A stretch of 64,000 nt of DNA. It comes from Fontimonas thermophila (GTDB lineage Bacteria > Pseudomonadota > Gammaproteobacteria > Nevskiales > Nevskiaceae). The notes under the pieces were generated by a model that saw only the letters and a list, made by a program, of their open reading frames with translations, ran no database searches and was not told the DNA's origin. Position 1 is the stretch's first letter, and each line of letters begins with the position of its first letter. Shown here one piece after another: positions 1 to 8,887 of the stretch. Both the position numbers and the translations under genes were made by a program. The stretch covers positions 1 through 64,000 of the forward strand of contig NZ_FOOC01000006.1 in the NCBI RefSeq assembly GCF_900113085.1. Direction: 5' to 3'.

Positions 1-263
1 ACTGCCAGCAGGTCATCCAGCGAAAGGCCCAGGCTTTTACGCAAGACGAGCACGATGGACTCCTGGGCCGGCGTCAGCGTGGTTTGCAGTCGATGAGGGG
101 TATGGGAGGCGTCATGAACCGATGCACGCTTCTTCCAGCGAGCGATGGTGGAGACACTCACGCCAAAGCGCTGGGCCAGAACCCTCATGGGCTCCTTGCT
201 GACCTGGATCTCGGCGCGGATCCTGGGTGTCGTGGTGGCGTTCTTGTGCAGCCTCAGATGCAT
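1..263 (-). CDS. IS481-family transposase, N-terminal part (cut by window edge)
   Basis: Reading leftwards from an ATG at 263, the first 87 codons encode a protein beginning MHLRLHKNATTTPRIRAEIQ, followed by a helix-turn-helix (VLAQRFGVSVSTIARWKKR) and then a PHRLQTTLTPAQE segment. This N-terminus is typical of one IS481 subgroup. The DDE integrase core would lie beyond base 1. The protein binds the element ends and catalyses transposition. Whether the copy is intact cannot be seen here. Confidence 0.85.
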   Translation of the reverse strand, partial: MHLRLHKNATTTPRIRAEIQVSKEPMRVLAQRFGVSVSTIARWKKRASVHDASHTPHRLQTTLTPAQESIVLVLRKSLGLSLDDLLA

Positions 264-337
264 CGTTTCAGCTCCAGCATGACCTCTCGCGCCAAGAGTA
301 AACCACGGCGTGAACCAATTAACCAATCATCCGGGAC
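1..337 (-). mobile_element. IS481-family insertion sequence, one end (element continues left of the window)
   Basis: The transposase start lies near this end and reads away from it. The outer boundary is inferred: read inward, the sequence from 337 begins TGTCCCGGATGATTGGTTAA, which has the 5'-TGT start usual for IS481-family ends. Lipase coding sequence begins immediately outside it. The other end and the target duplication lie outside the window, so the exact boundary is uncertain by a few bases. The insertion removed the 5' part of the neighbouring lipase gene from its context. Confidence 0.75.
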
Positions 338-804
338 ACGACACCTACGAAACCTTCCTGCGCTTCGCCCAGACCATCGTCGACGATGGCGATCCGATCA
401 ACTACGCCGCGGCGGCCACGGCCCATCGTGCCACGCTGATGTTCGAGGTGCGCGGCGACACCGTCGTCCCCAACTGCACGATCGCCGGCGACCCCAACTG
501 CCCGGCGATCGACACGCTGCCGATCTCCGCCTGGCTGTCCGGCACCGATCCGCTCGCGCGCGTAATGGGGCTTGACTTCCTGCCCGGACCGACACAGTTC
601 GACGGTTATGACGTGCCGCTCGCGGCGCAGACCCTGGTCGATGCCGCCGGCATCGATGCCGTCGTGCGTTTCAACCAGGGCGATCACGGTTCGATCCTGA
701 GTCCGGTCGCCAATCCCCTGGTGACCTGCGAGATGCAGAAACAAACAGCGGTGTATCTGGCCAGCAACGGTGCGCAGCTTGCGCTCGGCACCTGTGCGAA
801 CTGA
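338..804 (+). pseudogene. 3' fragment of a VolA/Pla-1/cef-type extracellular lipase, truncated by the IS element
   Basis: About 155 residues resemble the C-terminal end of the large (usually over 700 residues) secreted or surface lipases of the VolA/Pla-1/cef family. Visible features are FLRFAQTIVDDGDPINYA and the stretch QGDHGSILSP, whose histidine probably is the catalytic His. The nucleophile-Ser half is absent. The reading frame runs straight out of the IS end, so an ATG at 310 inside the element is fortuitous. The family cleaves (lyso)phospholipids or acylglycerols at the cell surface. The stop is 15 bp before the DUF1302 gene, which suggests the two formed an operon before the insertion. 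Confidence 0.7.
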
Positions 805-819
805 GAGGAGAACGACAAC

Positions 820-2646
820 ATGAAGCGGAATCTCATCGTGCTCGCCGCGGCGTCCCTGTGCACGGCGAGCGGCAGTGTCGCGGCGTTCAGCACCGAGCGC
901 GCCGGGGTCAACATCCAGCTCGACAACAAGCTGTCGGCCGGTGTCGCCTGGCGCGTGGCCTCACGCGATCCGGATCTCGTCGGCAAGGGCAATGGCGGCA
1001 ACGCCTATTCCACGAACAGCGACGACGGCAACCTGGCATTCGATCCGGGCGACGTCGTCTCCGCCGCCGCCAAGATCACGTCCGATCTGACCCTGACCAG
1101 GGGCGCTTTCGGGATCTTCGTGCGCGGCAGCTATCTGTTCAATGACCGTCTCCACAACTACGACTTCTTCAATCCCGACAACTACTACACACCCGGCGCG
1201 GTGGACCCCGGCGTGGGGTTGACCCCGACCGGCCGCCCGTCGGAGGTGCCGATCGCCGTCTACCACGCGCGCACCGCCGAGGTGCGCGATGCCGTCGGCA
1301 GCGACGCCGACCTGCTCGACGCGTACGTGTTCGGCAGCCTCGATCTCGGCGTCCGTCAGCTCGCGTTCAAGATCGGGCGCCAGGTGATCAACTGGGGCGA
1401 ATCGACCTTCGTCCTGCACGGCATCAACAGCATTCTGACCTTCGACCAGAACCAGCAGCGTGTTCCTGGGTTCGAGATCGAGGAGCTGCTGCTGCCGACG
1501 TCGATGGCCTGGTTCTCGATGACCTTGTTCGAGGGTGTCTCGGCCGAGGCGTTCTACCAGCTCGATTGGGATCACACGACCATCGATGCCGCTGGCACCT
1601 ACTGGTCGACGAACGATTTCGCCGGCATCGGCGGCAAGCGCGCCAACATCACCTTCGGCCTGCCGCCGGAGAACTTCCCCGGCACGACGATTCCGCGCGC
1701 GCCCGACCGCAAGCCCGGCGACGACGGCCAGTACGGCGGCAAGCTCAGCTTCCTGATTCCGGCGCTCAACGACCTCGACCTGTCGCTGTATGCGATGAAC
1801 TACCACAGCCGGCTACCGCTGGTCAGCGGCACGTCGAAGGCGAGCTTTGCGGCACCGGCGAGCACCGGCAGTTATTTCATCGAATACCCCGAGGACATCC
1901 AGCTCTACGGCCTGTCGTTCAATACTGCGATCGGTGACTGGTCGCTGCAGGGGGAATACAGCTACAAGGTCGATCAGCCGCTGCAGATCGACGACGTCGA
2001 GGTTCTGCTCGCCGGCGTCGGCTTGCCCAGCCAGCTGACGCCGCCGCCGGCCCCGGCCTTCGGCTCCGCGCTCGGCGGCAAGTATCTGCGCGGCTGGCGG
2101 CGGCACGACGTCAGCCAGGCTGACCTGGGCGTGACTTATCTGTTCGGGCCGTCGGCCTGGGCGGGGTGGGATCAGCTCCTGTTCCTCGGCGAGGTGGGAG
2201 CCGTGTACGTCCATGACCTGCCGCCGTCGAGCGTGCTGCGCTACGAGGGACCCGCCACCTACACGCCGGGCGATGCCGCCACCGCCGCGCTGGTATCGGC
2301 CTCGACGGTGCCGGCCTTCGGCTCCGCCGTGCCGCAGGAAACCGGCGGCTATGCGACGGATTTCTCCTGGGGCTACAAGCTCGTTGTGCGGGCGCAGTAC
2401 AACAACGTTTTCGGCGTATTGCGGGTCGAACCCGGCCTGCGGTTCGATCACGACGTGCGCGGCGTGACGCCGACGCCGATCACCAATTTCATCGAAGACC
2501 GCATGATGCTCACGACCACCCTGGCCGTGCACTACCTGCAGGAATGGTCGTTCGAGGCCGGCTATACCAACTACTTCGGAGCCGGTCGCCGCAACCTGCT
2601 GGCCGATCGCGACTTCGTCGATCTGGTCGTCAAGTATTCGTTCTGA
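820..2646 (+). CDS. DUF1302 family outer-membrane protein
   Basis: 608 residues. A signal peptide (MKRNLIVLAAASLCTASGSVAAF) is followed by DUF1302 hallmarks: the N-terminal part with NLAFDPGDVVSAAAKITSDL, the IGRQVINWGES motif near residue 190, and a C-terminal aromatic end (VVKYSF) typical of outer-membrane beta-barrels. A strong ribosome-binding site (GAGAGGAG) precedes the ATG. DUF1302 proteins have no settled function but occur with DUF1329 proteins and lipid or hydrophobic-compound genes. The position behind a lipase fragment suggests passage of lipase products across the outer membrane (inference). A second, longer DUF1302 gene lies at 27897-30086. The IS insertion may have cut this gene off from its promoter. 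Confidence 0.85.
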   Translation: MKRNLIVLAAASLCTASGSVAAFSTERAGVNIQLDNKLSAGVAWRVASRDPDLVGKGNGGNAYSTNSDDGNLAFDPGDVVSAAAKITSDLTLTRGAFGIFVRGSYLFNDRLHNYDFFNPDNYYTPGAVDPGVGLTPTGRPSEVPIAVYHARTAEVRDAVGSDADLLDAYVFGSLDLGVRQLAFKIGRQVINWGESTFVLHGINSILTFDQNQQRVPGFEIEELLLPTSMAWFSMTLFEGVSAEAFYQLDWDHTTIDAAGTYWSTNDFAGIGGKRANITFGLPPENFPGTTIPRAPDRKPGDDGQYGGKLSFLIPALNDLDLSLYAMNYHSRLPLVSGTSKASFAAPASTGSYFIEYPEDIQLYGLSFNTAIGDWSLQGEYSYKVDQPLQIDDVEVLLAGVGLPSQLTPPPAPAFGSALGGKYLRGWRRHDVSQADLGVTYLFGPSAWAGWDQLLFLGEVGAVYVHDLPPSSVLRYEGPATYTPGDAATAALVSASTVPAFGSAVPQETGGYATDFSWGYKLVVRAQYNNVFGVLRVEPGLRFDHDVRGVTPTPITNFIEDRMMLTTTLAVHYLQEWSFEAGYTNYFGAGRRNLLADRDFVDLVVKYSF

Positions 2647-2667
2647 AGCGGGTCGGCCGGGCACTCT

Positions 2668-2694
2668 GCAAAGGCCGGCCTTGCCGGCCTTTGC
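2668..2694 (+). terminator. Hairpin after the DUF1302 gene
   Basis: A perfect 12-bp stem GCAAAGGCCGGC / GCCGGCCTTTGC with a 3-nt loop, 22 bp after the stop. It sits between convergent genes (DUF1302 and sanA-like) and could serve both. There is no strong T-run. Confidence 0.55.
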
Positions 2695-2789
2695 GCGTTC
2701 ATGTCCGGCGCATGCCCGGATGGCCGCGACCTGCCCCGCGACGGATCAAGAGCATGCTGGGGGTGCGCGGTCGGATCTGGTCTGCGTGC

Positions 2790-3467
2790 TCAGGTCTGCT
2801 CGGCTTCCGGCGAGATCCGGATCGGTTGTGGTTCACCGAGGAAACGCGGCGAGGTGCGCAGCAGAAAGATGTCGAGCACGGCCTTGGTGCGCGCAAAGAT
2901 TTCGCGCGGTGGATTGCGCATCCCCATGCCGCCGTCGCTGGTCGCCGGTGCGAGGTAGGCGACCACGTTGAGCCCGAGTTTGCGGCCGATGAACACGGCG
3001 CGGTAACTGTGATAGCGCTGGGTGATAACGGTGAAGCGATCGAGTCCGAATACGGCTTGTGCGCGCACGATCGAATCGAGCGTGCGGAAACCGGCAAAGT
3101 CCATCGTGATCGCCCGCTCCGGGACGCCGAGCTTGACCAGCTCCTGATACATGAACCTCGGTTCGTTGTAGGTCTCGTCCGGATTGGCGCCGCTGACGAT
3201 CAGATGCTTGACCTTGCCGTTGCGGTACAGCTCTGCGGCCGCCTCGATGCGGCCGCGGAATTCGGGGCTGGGTCTGCCGTTTTCCAGGTACTTGCTGGTG
3301 CCGAGCACCAGCCCCACATCGTTGAACGGCAACAGCGCCCAGCTCTTGAATACATAGGCGTCCGTGCTGTTGATGACCCAGCGATTGCTCAGCAGCACGA
3401 CCAGGACAAAGGCGACGGCGCCGCCGATGATCCAGCGGCGCAACAGCCGACGTGTCGAGGGCTTCAA
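2790..3467 (-). CDS. SanA/YdcF-like DUF218 membrane protein
   Basis: About 225 residues: one N-terminal membrane segment (WIIGGAVAFVLVVLLSN) and a DUF218 domain with VGLVLGTSKY, an RGRIEAAAELYRNGKVKHLIVSGA core and FTVITQRYHSYRAVFIGRKLGL. SanA-type proteins affect envelope permeability (vancomycin exclusion in enterobacteria); the biochemical activity is not settled. The start is inferred: TTG at 3467 overlaps the stop of the MAPEG gene (TTGA); a GTG at 3482 is an alternative. Much longer upstream readings overlap the MAPEG gene and are unlikely. It is probably translationally coupled to MAPEG. Confidence 0.8.
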   Translation of the reverse strand: MKPSTRRLLRRWIIGGAVAFVLVVLLSNRWVINSTDAYVFKSWALLPFNDVGLVLGTSKYLENGRPSPEFRGRIEAAAELYRNGKVKHLIVSGANPDETYNEPRFMYQELVKLGVPERAITMDFAGFRTLDSIVRAQAVFGLDRFTVITQRYHSYRAVFIGRKLGLNVVAYLAPATSDGGMGMRNPPREIFARTKAVLDIFLLRTSPRFLGEPQPIRISPEAEQT

Positions 3468-3865
3468 GCGGCCAGACCCCACAGCAGATAGGCGAACAGC
3501 GCGATCTGGATCGCGAAGAACGTCGCCCGAATCAGCACGAGGATATGCGAGGTGCCGACCAGGTGGGTGACGCTCTGGGCGATGCGCGCATACAGCACCC
3601 AGGCGGCGACGGCATCGACCATCGGCGATTTGCCGATGGCCTGTGCGACGAGCACGATCACCGCGAACACCGGCAGGTTCTCCAGGCAGTTGAGGTGCGC
3701 ATGTTCGGCGCGCTTGACGAAATCCGGGGTTTGCGCGGCGGCGCCACGCGTCCAGCTGTTGGCGGGTTTGCCGCGCAGCACCTCGATCACGCGCCAGACC
3801 ACGACGAGCGCAACCAACACCAGCGTCCATGCCGCGAACCCGACCAGCGCCATCATGCCGCTCAT
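3464..3865 (-). CDS. MAPEG family membrane protein
   Basis: 133 residues with four hydrophobic segments. The family signature is around KRAEHAHLNCLENLPVFAVIVL, near residues 50-72: the Asn/Glu-containing helix 2 of MAPEG (membrane-associated eicosanoid/glutathione metabolism) proteins. Bacterial members are small inner-membrane proteins, some with glutathione transferase or peroxidase activity; the substrate here is unknown. It is the first gene of a likely two-gene unit with the SanA-like gene. Confidence 0.85.
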   Translation of the reverse strand: MSGMMALVGFAAWTLVLVALVVVWRVIEVLRGKPANSWTRGAAAQTPDFVKRAEHAHLNCLENLPVFAVIVLVAQAIGKSPMVDAVAAWVLYARIAQSVTHLVGTSHILVLIRATFFAIQIALFAYLLWGLAA

Positions 3866-3898
3866 ATCCGTGTTCTCCGTTGGGTGGACGGTCGCATT

Positions 3899-5674
3899 CT
3901 ACCGGTCCGGCATGCGGAACATCAGCTCGACGTTGCGGTCACCCGGCGTGCCCGGGCGGATACCACCTTGCAGGCACAATCCGGCGAGGCCGGCCTCGCT
4001 GATCGCAGCCGCGACCGCCGCGGGATCGCTCAAATACAGCGCGCAGCGATCGTCGGCCGCAGCCAGCGCCTTGGCGCGTTCGAAGCGGTGTTGCAGCACC
4101 GAGGCGCGGATCGTGCCGGTGCCGTCACCGTTGTCGAAGATTTCGATCAGACGTTGTTCCTGTGGATGATCGATCAGCGAGGCGGTCTCGATCTGCCAGA
4201 AACCGCTGCAGGCACCCTCCCGTTTGCACTGGACCGGAACTTCGACGGTACCATTGCGGCCGATGCCGGTTTCGACCTTGAACGCGCGGATGCGGTGTTG
4301 GTGCGTATGTCCGGCGATCCACGCGATCAGGTGAGGCCAGCTCGCCAGTTCGGCGTCGAGTTCGGCGGCGGTGACCTCGATCGGCACGAGGCTCGAGAAC
4401 ATGCCGTACTCGGCGAACGTCAAATCCGGATGGTGGGAGAACACCAGCGCGAGTTGGCCACGCGCCCACGACATCGCCAGCTCGTTCTTGAGCCAGTCGA
4501 ACTGGGCGCGGTCGATCGAGCCGTCGGACAGGGCAAACGGGTTGCGCAGCACGTCGAGCGGTATGCGTGGGTCGACGCCATCGATGATCGTGTTGAGCAC
4601 GATCAGGCGTACGGATCCGCCAGCGGCGTCGGTGGCGTAATGGCCATCGTTGCGCCGGTCGTCGTCGAGGCGCCGCGCCATGTCGGCGAAGTTGAAGCCA
4701 TGGCCGACCGGCCCGGGGATGGGTTGGGTAAAGAAGAACTCGTCGATGAATTCGTGCGCATCGAACATGTAATGGCGCCCGGTGAGCTGCGACAGCTCAT
4801 TGACGCCGAGCACCAGCGCGACAGTGCCGCGCAGATAGCCGTCGTGATTGCCGAAAGCGACATACCACGGCATCTGCAGGGCGACATTGGCACAGCCGGG
4901 ACCGGCATTGCAGCGCAGCACCTCGGGCAAGCCCGGCGAGCGTGTCGCCGTCTGCCGTGCCGGGTCGGTGGAACCGTCGGCGGCACGCCCGGCCAGCGCA
5001 GCCTGCTCGGTGGCGAGCAGCTGGCGCAGGCTGCGGCTGAGGATCAGCTGGAAGCTCGGATCCGACGGATCCGGGTCGGGGGTCTGCGTGTCGGCGACGC
5101 CGCGGCCGGTGAAACGTGTGCACTGCAGCGCGATCTGCTCGGCGGAAGCCCCGGCGCCCAGTGCGGCCACGCAGGCCGTCTCGAAGGCGCTCATCTGATC
5201 GAAGCGCCCGTCGAGGTTGTCGATGAACCGCCGGGTTTCGGCGACGGTGGTCAGATCGGCACTGTCGCCGGTGACGATCATGAATTCGGCCGGATACTGC
5301 CGGTGGCACTCGTTGACCTGGATGATCATGTCGTTGAGTACTTCATCGGTGTACTCCTCCTGCAGCCGCTGCGCCGCCTCGAAGCTCGGGTGTAGCGGGT
5401 CGAGGATGGAGGCGCCGTTGATCGCCTGGCCGTCGTCGTCGAGGATGTGGTCGTCGCTGAACTGCACGAAGCGCAGTACGAGCCGAGCGTCGTCGCGCCG
5501 CTGTCCAGGCGCGAGCTCGGTGCGGGTGACGTAGTCCTCGGCAGCGATCGCGGCGCACCGCGCGCTGCCGCCGGCTGGCTGTACCGGCGCGCGGGGCTTG
5601 CCGTCGCCCTGGCCGCAGGCGGCGAGCATGAGTGCGATGCCGAGCATCGCGCTGGGTCGGGTGGCTGTCATCAT
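3899..5674 (-). CDS. Calcineurin-like metallophosphoesterase lipoprotein
   Basis: 591 residues. The signal peptide ends in a lipobox (LMLAACGQG), so it is probably a lipoprotein. The metallophosphoesterase metal ligands appear in order: VQFSDDH, VTGDSAD, AFGNHDG, VFSHHPD and AGHTHQH. Between them lies a large insertion not found in small phosphoesterases, with five or more cysteines. Likely a periplasmic phosphoester hydrolase; the substrate is unknown. It is followed 24 bp downstream by nothing in the same direction; the VWA gene ends 24 bp upstream of its start and may share a transcript. Confidence 0.8.
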   Translation of the reverse strand: MMTATRPSAMLGIALMLAACGQGDGKPRAPVQPAGGSARCAAIAAEDYVTRTELAPGQRRDDARLVLRFVQFSDDHILDDDGQAINGASILDPLHPSFEAAQRLQEEYTDEVLNDMIIQVNECHRQYPAEFMIVTGDSADLTTVAETRRFIDNLDGRFDQMSAFETACVAALGAGASAEQIALQCTRFTGRGVADTQTPDPDPSDPSFQLILSRSLRQLLATEQAALAGRAADGSTDPARQTATRSPGLPEVLRCNAGPGCANVALQMPWYVAFGNHDGYLRGTVALVLGVNELSQLTGRHYMFDAHEFIDEFFFTQPIPGPVGHGFNFADMARRLDDDRRNDGHYATDAAGGSVRLIVLNTIIDGVDPRIPLDVLRNPFALSDGSIDRAQFDWLKNELAMSWARGQLALVFSHHPDLTFAEYGMFSSLVPIEVTAAELDAELASWPHLIAWIAGHTHQHRIRAFKVETGIGRNGTVEVPVQCKREGACSGFWQIETASLIDHPQEQRLIEIFDNGDGTGTIRASVLQHRFERAKALAAADDRCALYLSDPAAVAAAISEAGLAGLCLQGGIRPGTPGDRNVELMFRMPDR

Positions 5675-5698
5675 CGTCTCCCTGCGTCGGTTGCGCGG

Positions 5699-6877
5699 TC
5701 AGTGCGCCAGCCGGCGCATTGCCTGCTCCAGCCCGGACAAGGTCAGTGGGAACATGCGCGCTTTGCCGAGCAGTTCCTGGGTGAGCTGGATCGATGGGGT
5801 GTAGTCCCAGTGCGATTCCGGTTCGGGATTGAGCCAGACCAGATGTGGGAAGACATCCAGCACACGCTTGAACCAGACGGCGCCGGGCTCTTCGTTCCAG
5901 TGTTCCACGCTGCCGCCGGGATGCACGATCTCATACGGGCTCATCGTCGCATCGCCGACGAAGATCACCTTGTAGTCCGGCGTGTACTTGTGGAGGATGT
6001 CGAACACCGGGATTTTCTCCGAATGCCGGCGCGCGTTGTCCTTCCACACCGCCTCGTAGAGGAAGTTGTGGAAGTAAAAATACTCAAGGTGCTTGAACTC
6101 GGTCTTGCACGCGCTGAACAGTTCTTCGCAGACGCGCACGTGCGGGTCCATCGACCCGCCTACGTCGAAAAACAGCAGCACTTTTACGGCGTTGCGCCGT
6201 TCCGGGACCATTTTGATGTCCAGGTAGCCGGCGTTGCGCGCGGTGGCCTGGATGGTGTCGTCGAGGTCGAGCACCGCAGGGGCGCCCTCGCGCGCGAAGC
6301 GGCGCAGCCGGCGCAGCGCGAGCTTGATGTTGCGCGTGCCCAGCTCGACGGAGTCGTCGAGATTGCGATACTCGCGCCGCTCCCAGACCTTGACGGCGGA
6401 ACGCTGCCCGCCGGGACCGCCGATGCGGATGCCCTCGGGGTTGTAGCCGCCGTGGCCGAACGGCGAAGTGCCGCCGGTGCCGATCCATTTGCTGCCGCCC
6501 TGGTGCCGGCCCTTTTGCTCTTCCAGCCGTCGCCTGAGCGTCTCGATCAACTGGTCGAGTCCGCCGAGCGCCCGGATCTTGGCTTTTTCCTCGTCGCTGA
6601 AATGGCGGTCCGCCATCTTGCGCAGCCATTCCTCGGGGATGTCCCCGAACAGCTCGCCGGTGAGCGTCTCGACCCCCTTGAAATACGCGGTAAAGGCGCG
6701 GTCGAAGCGGTCGAACTGAGTTTCGTCCTTGACCAGCGCCGCACGCGCCAGATGGTAGAAATCCTCGAGAGAGAAAATCGCCACATGCCTGGACAGCGCT
6801 TCGAGCAGCGTCAAAAACTCGCTCAAGGACGGTTTGAGTCCGGCAGCTCGCAGAGTGAAGAAAAAGCTCAAGAGCAC
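5699..6877 (-). CDS. VWA domain protein, CoxE-like
   Basis: About 392 residues. It begins with the FFFTLRAAGLKPSLSEFLTLL segment typical of CoxE-like VWA proteins; the C-terminal VWA domain has a MIDAS-like VLLFFDVGGSMDPHV (the usual DxSxS is here DVGGS). A glycine-rich linker near residues 140-165 separates the halves. No ATG start fits: the next upstream ATG lies inside the divergent porin gene. GTG at 6877 (or TTG at 6871) is chosen from the family N-terminus. Relatives work with MoxR-type AAA ATPases as metal-insertion or assembly chaperones. No MoxR gene is adjacent here. Confidence 0.8.
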   Translation of the reverse strand: MLLSFFFTLRAAGLKPSLSEFLTLLEALSRHVAIFSLEDFYHLARAALVKDETQFDRFDRAFTAYFKGVETLTGELFGDIPEEWLRKMADRHFSDEEKAKIRALGGLDQLIETLRRRLEEQKGRHQGGSKWIGTGGTSPFGHGGYNPEGIRIGGPGGQRSAVKVWERREYRNLDDSVELGTRNIKLALRRLRRFAREGAPAVLDLDDTIQATARNAGYLDIKMVPERRNAVKVLLFFDVGGSMDPHVRVCEELFSACKTEFKHLEYFYFHNFLYEAVWKDNARRHSEKIPVFDILHKYTPDYKVIFVGDATMSPYEIVHPGGSVEHWNEEPGAVWFKRVLDVFPHLVWLNPEPESHWDYTPSIQLTQELLGKARMFPLTLSGLEQAMRRLAH

Positions 6878-7010
6878 GGCAGCGCACGCTTGCAGGCCTG
6901 GGCCATTGTAGCGGCGCATCCGGCGCTGTGCCGTGTGTATCCATGGGGCCACGTATCGCGTATGATCCGTCGGCGAGCACTTCTGCTCGGAACCACTGGG
7001 GAAGAACAAG

Positions 7011-8102
7011 ATGAAACGGATCAATGCTTGGATGAGGATGTCGAAGACGATTGGACTCGCGCCTTTGGCGCTGGCGGTGCTGCCGGCGGCCGTACAGGCG
7101 GCAGCCACGGTCGAAGGCGAGGTGTATGCCGATCTCGGCTATGCCTACAGCCACTATGACGACAAGGGCGCGGCGCCGCGCAGCAATCTTTTCGATGACA
7201 CGAACTCGCACGCCGGCGTGGCCTTGACCACCCGCGAGGGGGCGTACTCGGCGACACTGGTTTACGAGCGCGCCCTCGATGCCGATAGCGTCAGCAACGC
7301 GGATCTGGTGCGTCAGTCCTATGTGCGCGTCTCGACGCCGGTCGGTACCGCGCTCTATGGCCGCGCGCCGACGGCGTACAAGCTCTCCGGCGAGGCCCTC
7401 GACCCCTTCTACAACACCGCCGTCGGCACGATCAACGGTGCGGCCTTTGGCGCAGCCACGGCCGTCGTGCGCGGGCCGAGCTATGGCCTTTCCGCGCTGA
7501 CCAGCGATGCGCGCGGCAATGGCTTTGTCGCCAACCAGCTCGCCTATGTCTCGCCGGCGTTCGGCGGGCTGCGTGTCAATGCGGCGTTCTTCATGAACGA
7601 AAATCCCGCACCCGCGGACGATCACGATTATGGTCTGGGCGCCGAATGGAGCGGCGACTGGATGGGCGGCGAGGCCACCGCCGGCGTGCAGTATCTCGAT
7701 GTGCGCTCATCTGCGAACTTCTCGGCGATCGGCATTCCTGGCAGCGGTGCGGTCAAGGCGACGCGGGTGTATGCCGCGTATGGGCGCAACGATTGGGGGC
7801 TGAGTGCCTCCTGGGAGCCGCTGGATCTCAAGTCCGGCGCCGCCGATCGCGACTATGTGTTCGCCGCCGGCTGGCTGGGGTTGACCGAGCAGACGCGCGT
7901 GGCCCTGGCGCTGGGGTACACCGACAACACCCCGTTCGAAGGCAACAGCGCGACACTCGGTGTCTTCCACAAGCTGTTCACGGGCTTTGAGGTGTATGCG
8001 GCCGCGCGTTACACCGACCGCGATGCTGCCCCCGAGCAGTCGAACAACCTGGCCGTGGGCGCGACGTACACCGTTCGCTTCAAGGGCTCCAAGACGCTGT
8101 GA
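7011..8102 (+). CDS. Gram-negative porin
   Basis: 363 residues. The signal peptide ends around VLPAAVQAAA, then TVEGEVYADLGYAYS begins the barrel; alternating beta-strand patterns run throughout, with the TSHAGV/YVRVSTPVGTALYGRAPTAYK features of porin_4-type trimeric porins. It does not end in Phe (ends GSKTL), unlike many outer-membrane proteins. A possible -10 (TATGAT, 6961-6966) lies about 45 bp before the start. Single-gene unit with its own terminator. Confidence 0.85.
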   Translation: MKRINAWMRMSKTIGLAPLALAVLPAAVQAAATVEGEVYADLGYAYSHYDDKGAAPRSNLFDDTNSHAGVALTTREGAYSATLVYERALDADSVSNADLVRQSYVRVSTPVGTALYGRAPTAYKLSGEALDPFYNTAVGTINGAAFGAATAVVRGPSYGLSALTSDARGNGFVANQLAYVSPAFGGLRVNAAFFMNENPAPADDHDYGLGAEWSGDWMGGEATAGVQYLDVRSSANFSAIGIPGSGAVKATRVYAAYGRNDWGLSASWEPLDLKSGAADRDYVFAAGWLGLTEQTRVALALGYTDNTPFEGNSATLGVFHKLFTGFEVYAAARYTDRDAAPEQSNNLAVGATYTVRFKGSKTL

Positions 8103-8126
8103 GCGTCTGATCCGGCGAGGTACCGG

Positions 8127-8164
8127 CGCGGACGGGGCCGCGACGCCCCGTCCGCGTTGTTTTG
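8127..8164 (+). terminator. Intrinsic terminator after the porin
   Basis: An 11-bp GC stem (CGCGGACGGGG at 8127-8137 with CCCCGTCCGCG at 8146-8156), an 8-nt loop and a T-rich tail (TTGTTTTG). Confidence 0.85.
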
Positions 8165-8225
8165 TTGTGGATCGTCCCCGCGCCGCTCCGGCTTGGGCGG
8201 CGGACGTCGCACCAACCGCCCATCC

Positions 8226-8864
8226 ATGCCTTCGATTCATCAGACCCTGCGTCTGGCCGAGCGTCGGCTCGCCGAGGTCGACCCCGTCATCGGCGGCCTG
8301 ATCGCGCGCTATGGCCCCTGCCAGCTCGCCGCCCGTCGGCGCGAACCATTTCAGGTGCTGTGCGCCTCGATCGTCAGCCAGCAGATTTCGAGCCGCGCGG
8401 CGGATGCCATCCTGGCCCGCATCACGGCTGCTTTTGGCGAGCGTGGCCGTATCCGCCCCGAGCGTCTGGCCGAGGCTTCAACCGAGGCGCTGCGCGCCTG
8501 CGGGCTGTCGCATTCCAAGGCGAGGTGGTTGCAGCATCTGGGCGCGGCGACGGCGAGCGGGGCCCTGGATTTCGCCCGGCTGCGCGCGATGGACGACGAA
8601 TCCGCGATCGCCCAGCTCGATGCCTTGCCCGGCATCGGCCGCTGGACCGCGGAGATGTTTCTGATCTTCGCCCTGCACCGCCTCGACATCTTCGCGATGG
8701 ACGATCTGGGCCTGCGCCGCGGCGTCGACACGCTCTATGGCAACGGCCGCCGGCTGTCCGATGCGCGTACGCTCAAGATCACGCGCACATGGGCACCCTA
8801 CCGGTCGGTGGCGAGCTGGTATCTCTGGCGCCTGGCCGATCCAGACACCCAGACCTGGGATTGA
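8226..8864 (+). CDS. DNA-3-methyladenine glycosylase 2 (AlkA-like, HhH-GPD)
   Basis: 212 residues. The HhH-GPD fold is shown by LCASIVSQQISSRAADAI, the helix-hairpin-helix LPGIGRWTAEMFLIF (about residues 134-148) and the catalytic aspartate region DIFAMDDLGLRRG. It removes alkylated bases in base-excision repair. The ATG at 8226 is preferred over a TTG at 8157 because the family begins near here and the upstream region is the porin terminator. It is shorter than E. coli AlkA because the extra N-terminal domain is missing, as is common in this subfamily. Confidence 0.88.
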   Translation: MPSIHQTLRLAERRLAEVDPVIGGLIARYGPCQLAARRREPFQVLCASIVSQQISSRAADAILARITAAFGERGRIRPERLAEASTEALRACGLSHSKARWLQHLGAATASGALDFARLRAMDDESAIAQLDALPGIGRWTAEMFLIFALHRLDIFAMDDLGLRRGVDTLYGNGRRLSDARTLKITRTWAPYRSVASWYLWRLADPDTQTWD

Positions 8865-8887
8865 GCGGCGGTTTGCCCGCCGGTCAT

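Noticed and set aside
3452-5395. A 647-residue open frame on the plus strand, antisense to the lipoprotein phosphoesterase
   Set aside because: High-GC genomes leave antisense frames open; the minus strand has the complete metal-ligand set and a lipobox, the plus frame has no family features.
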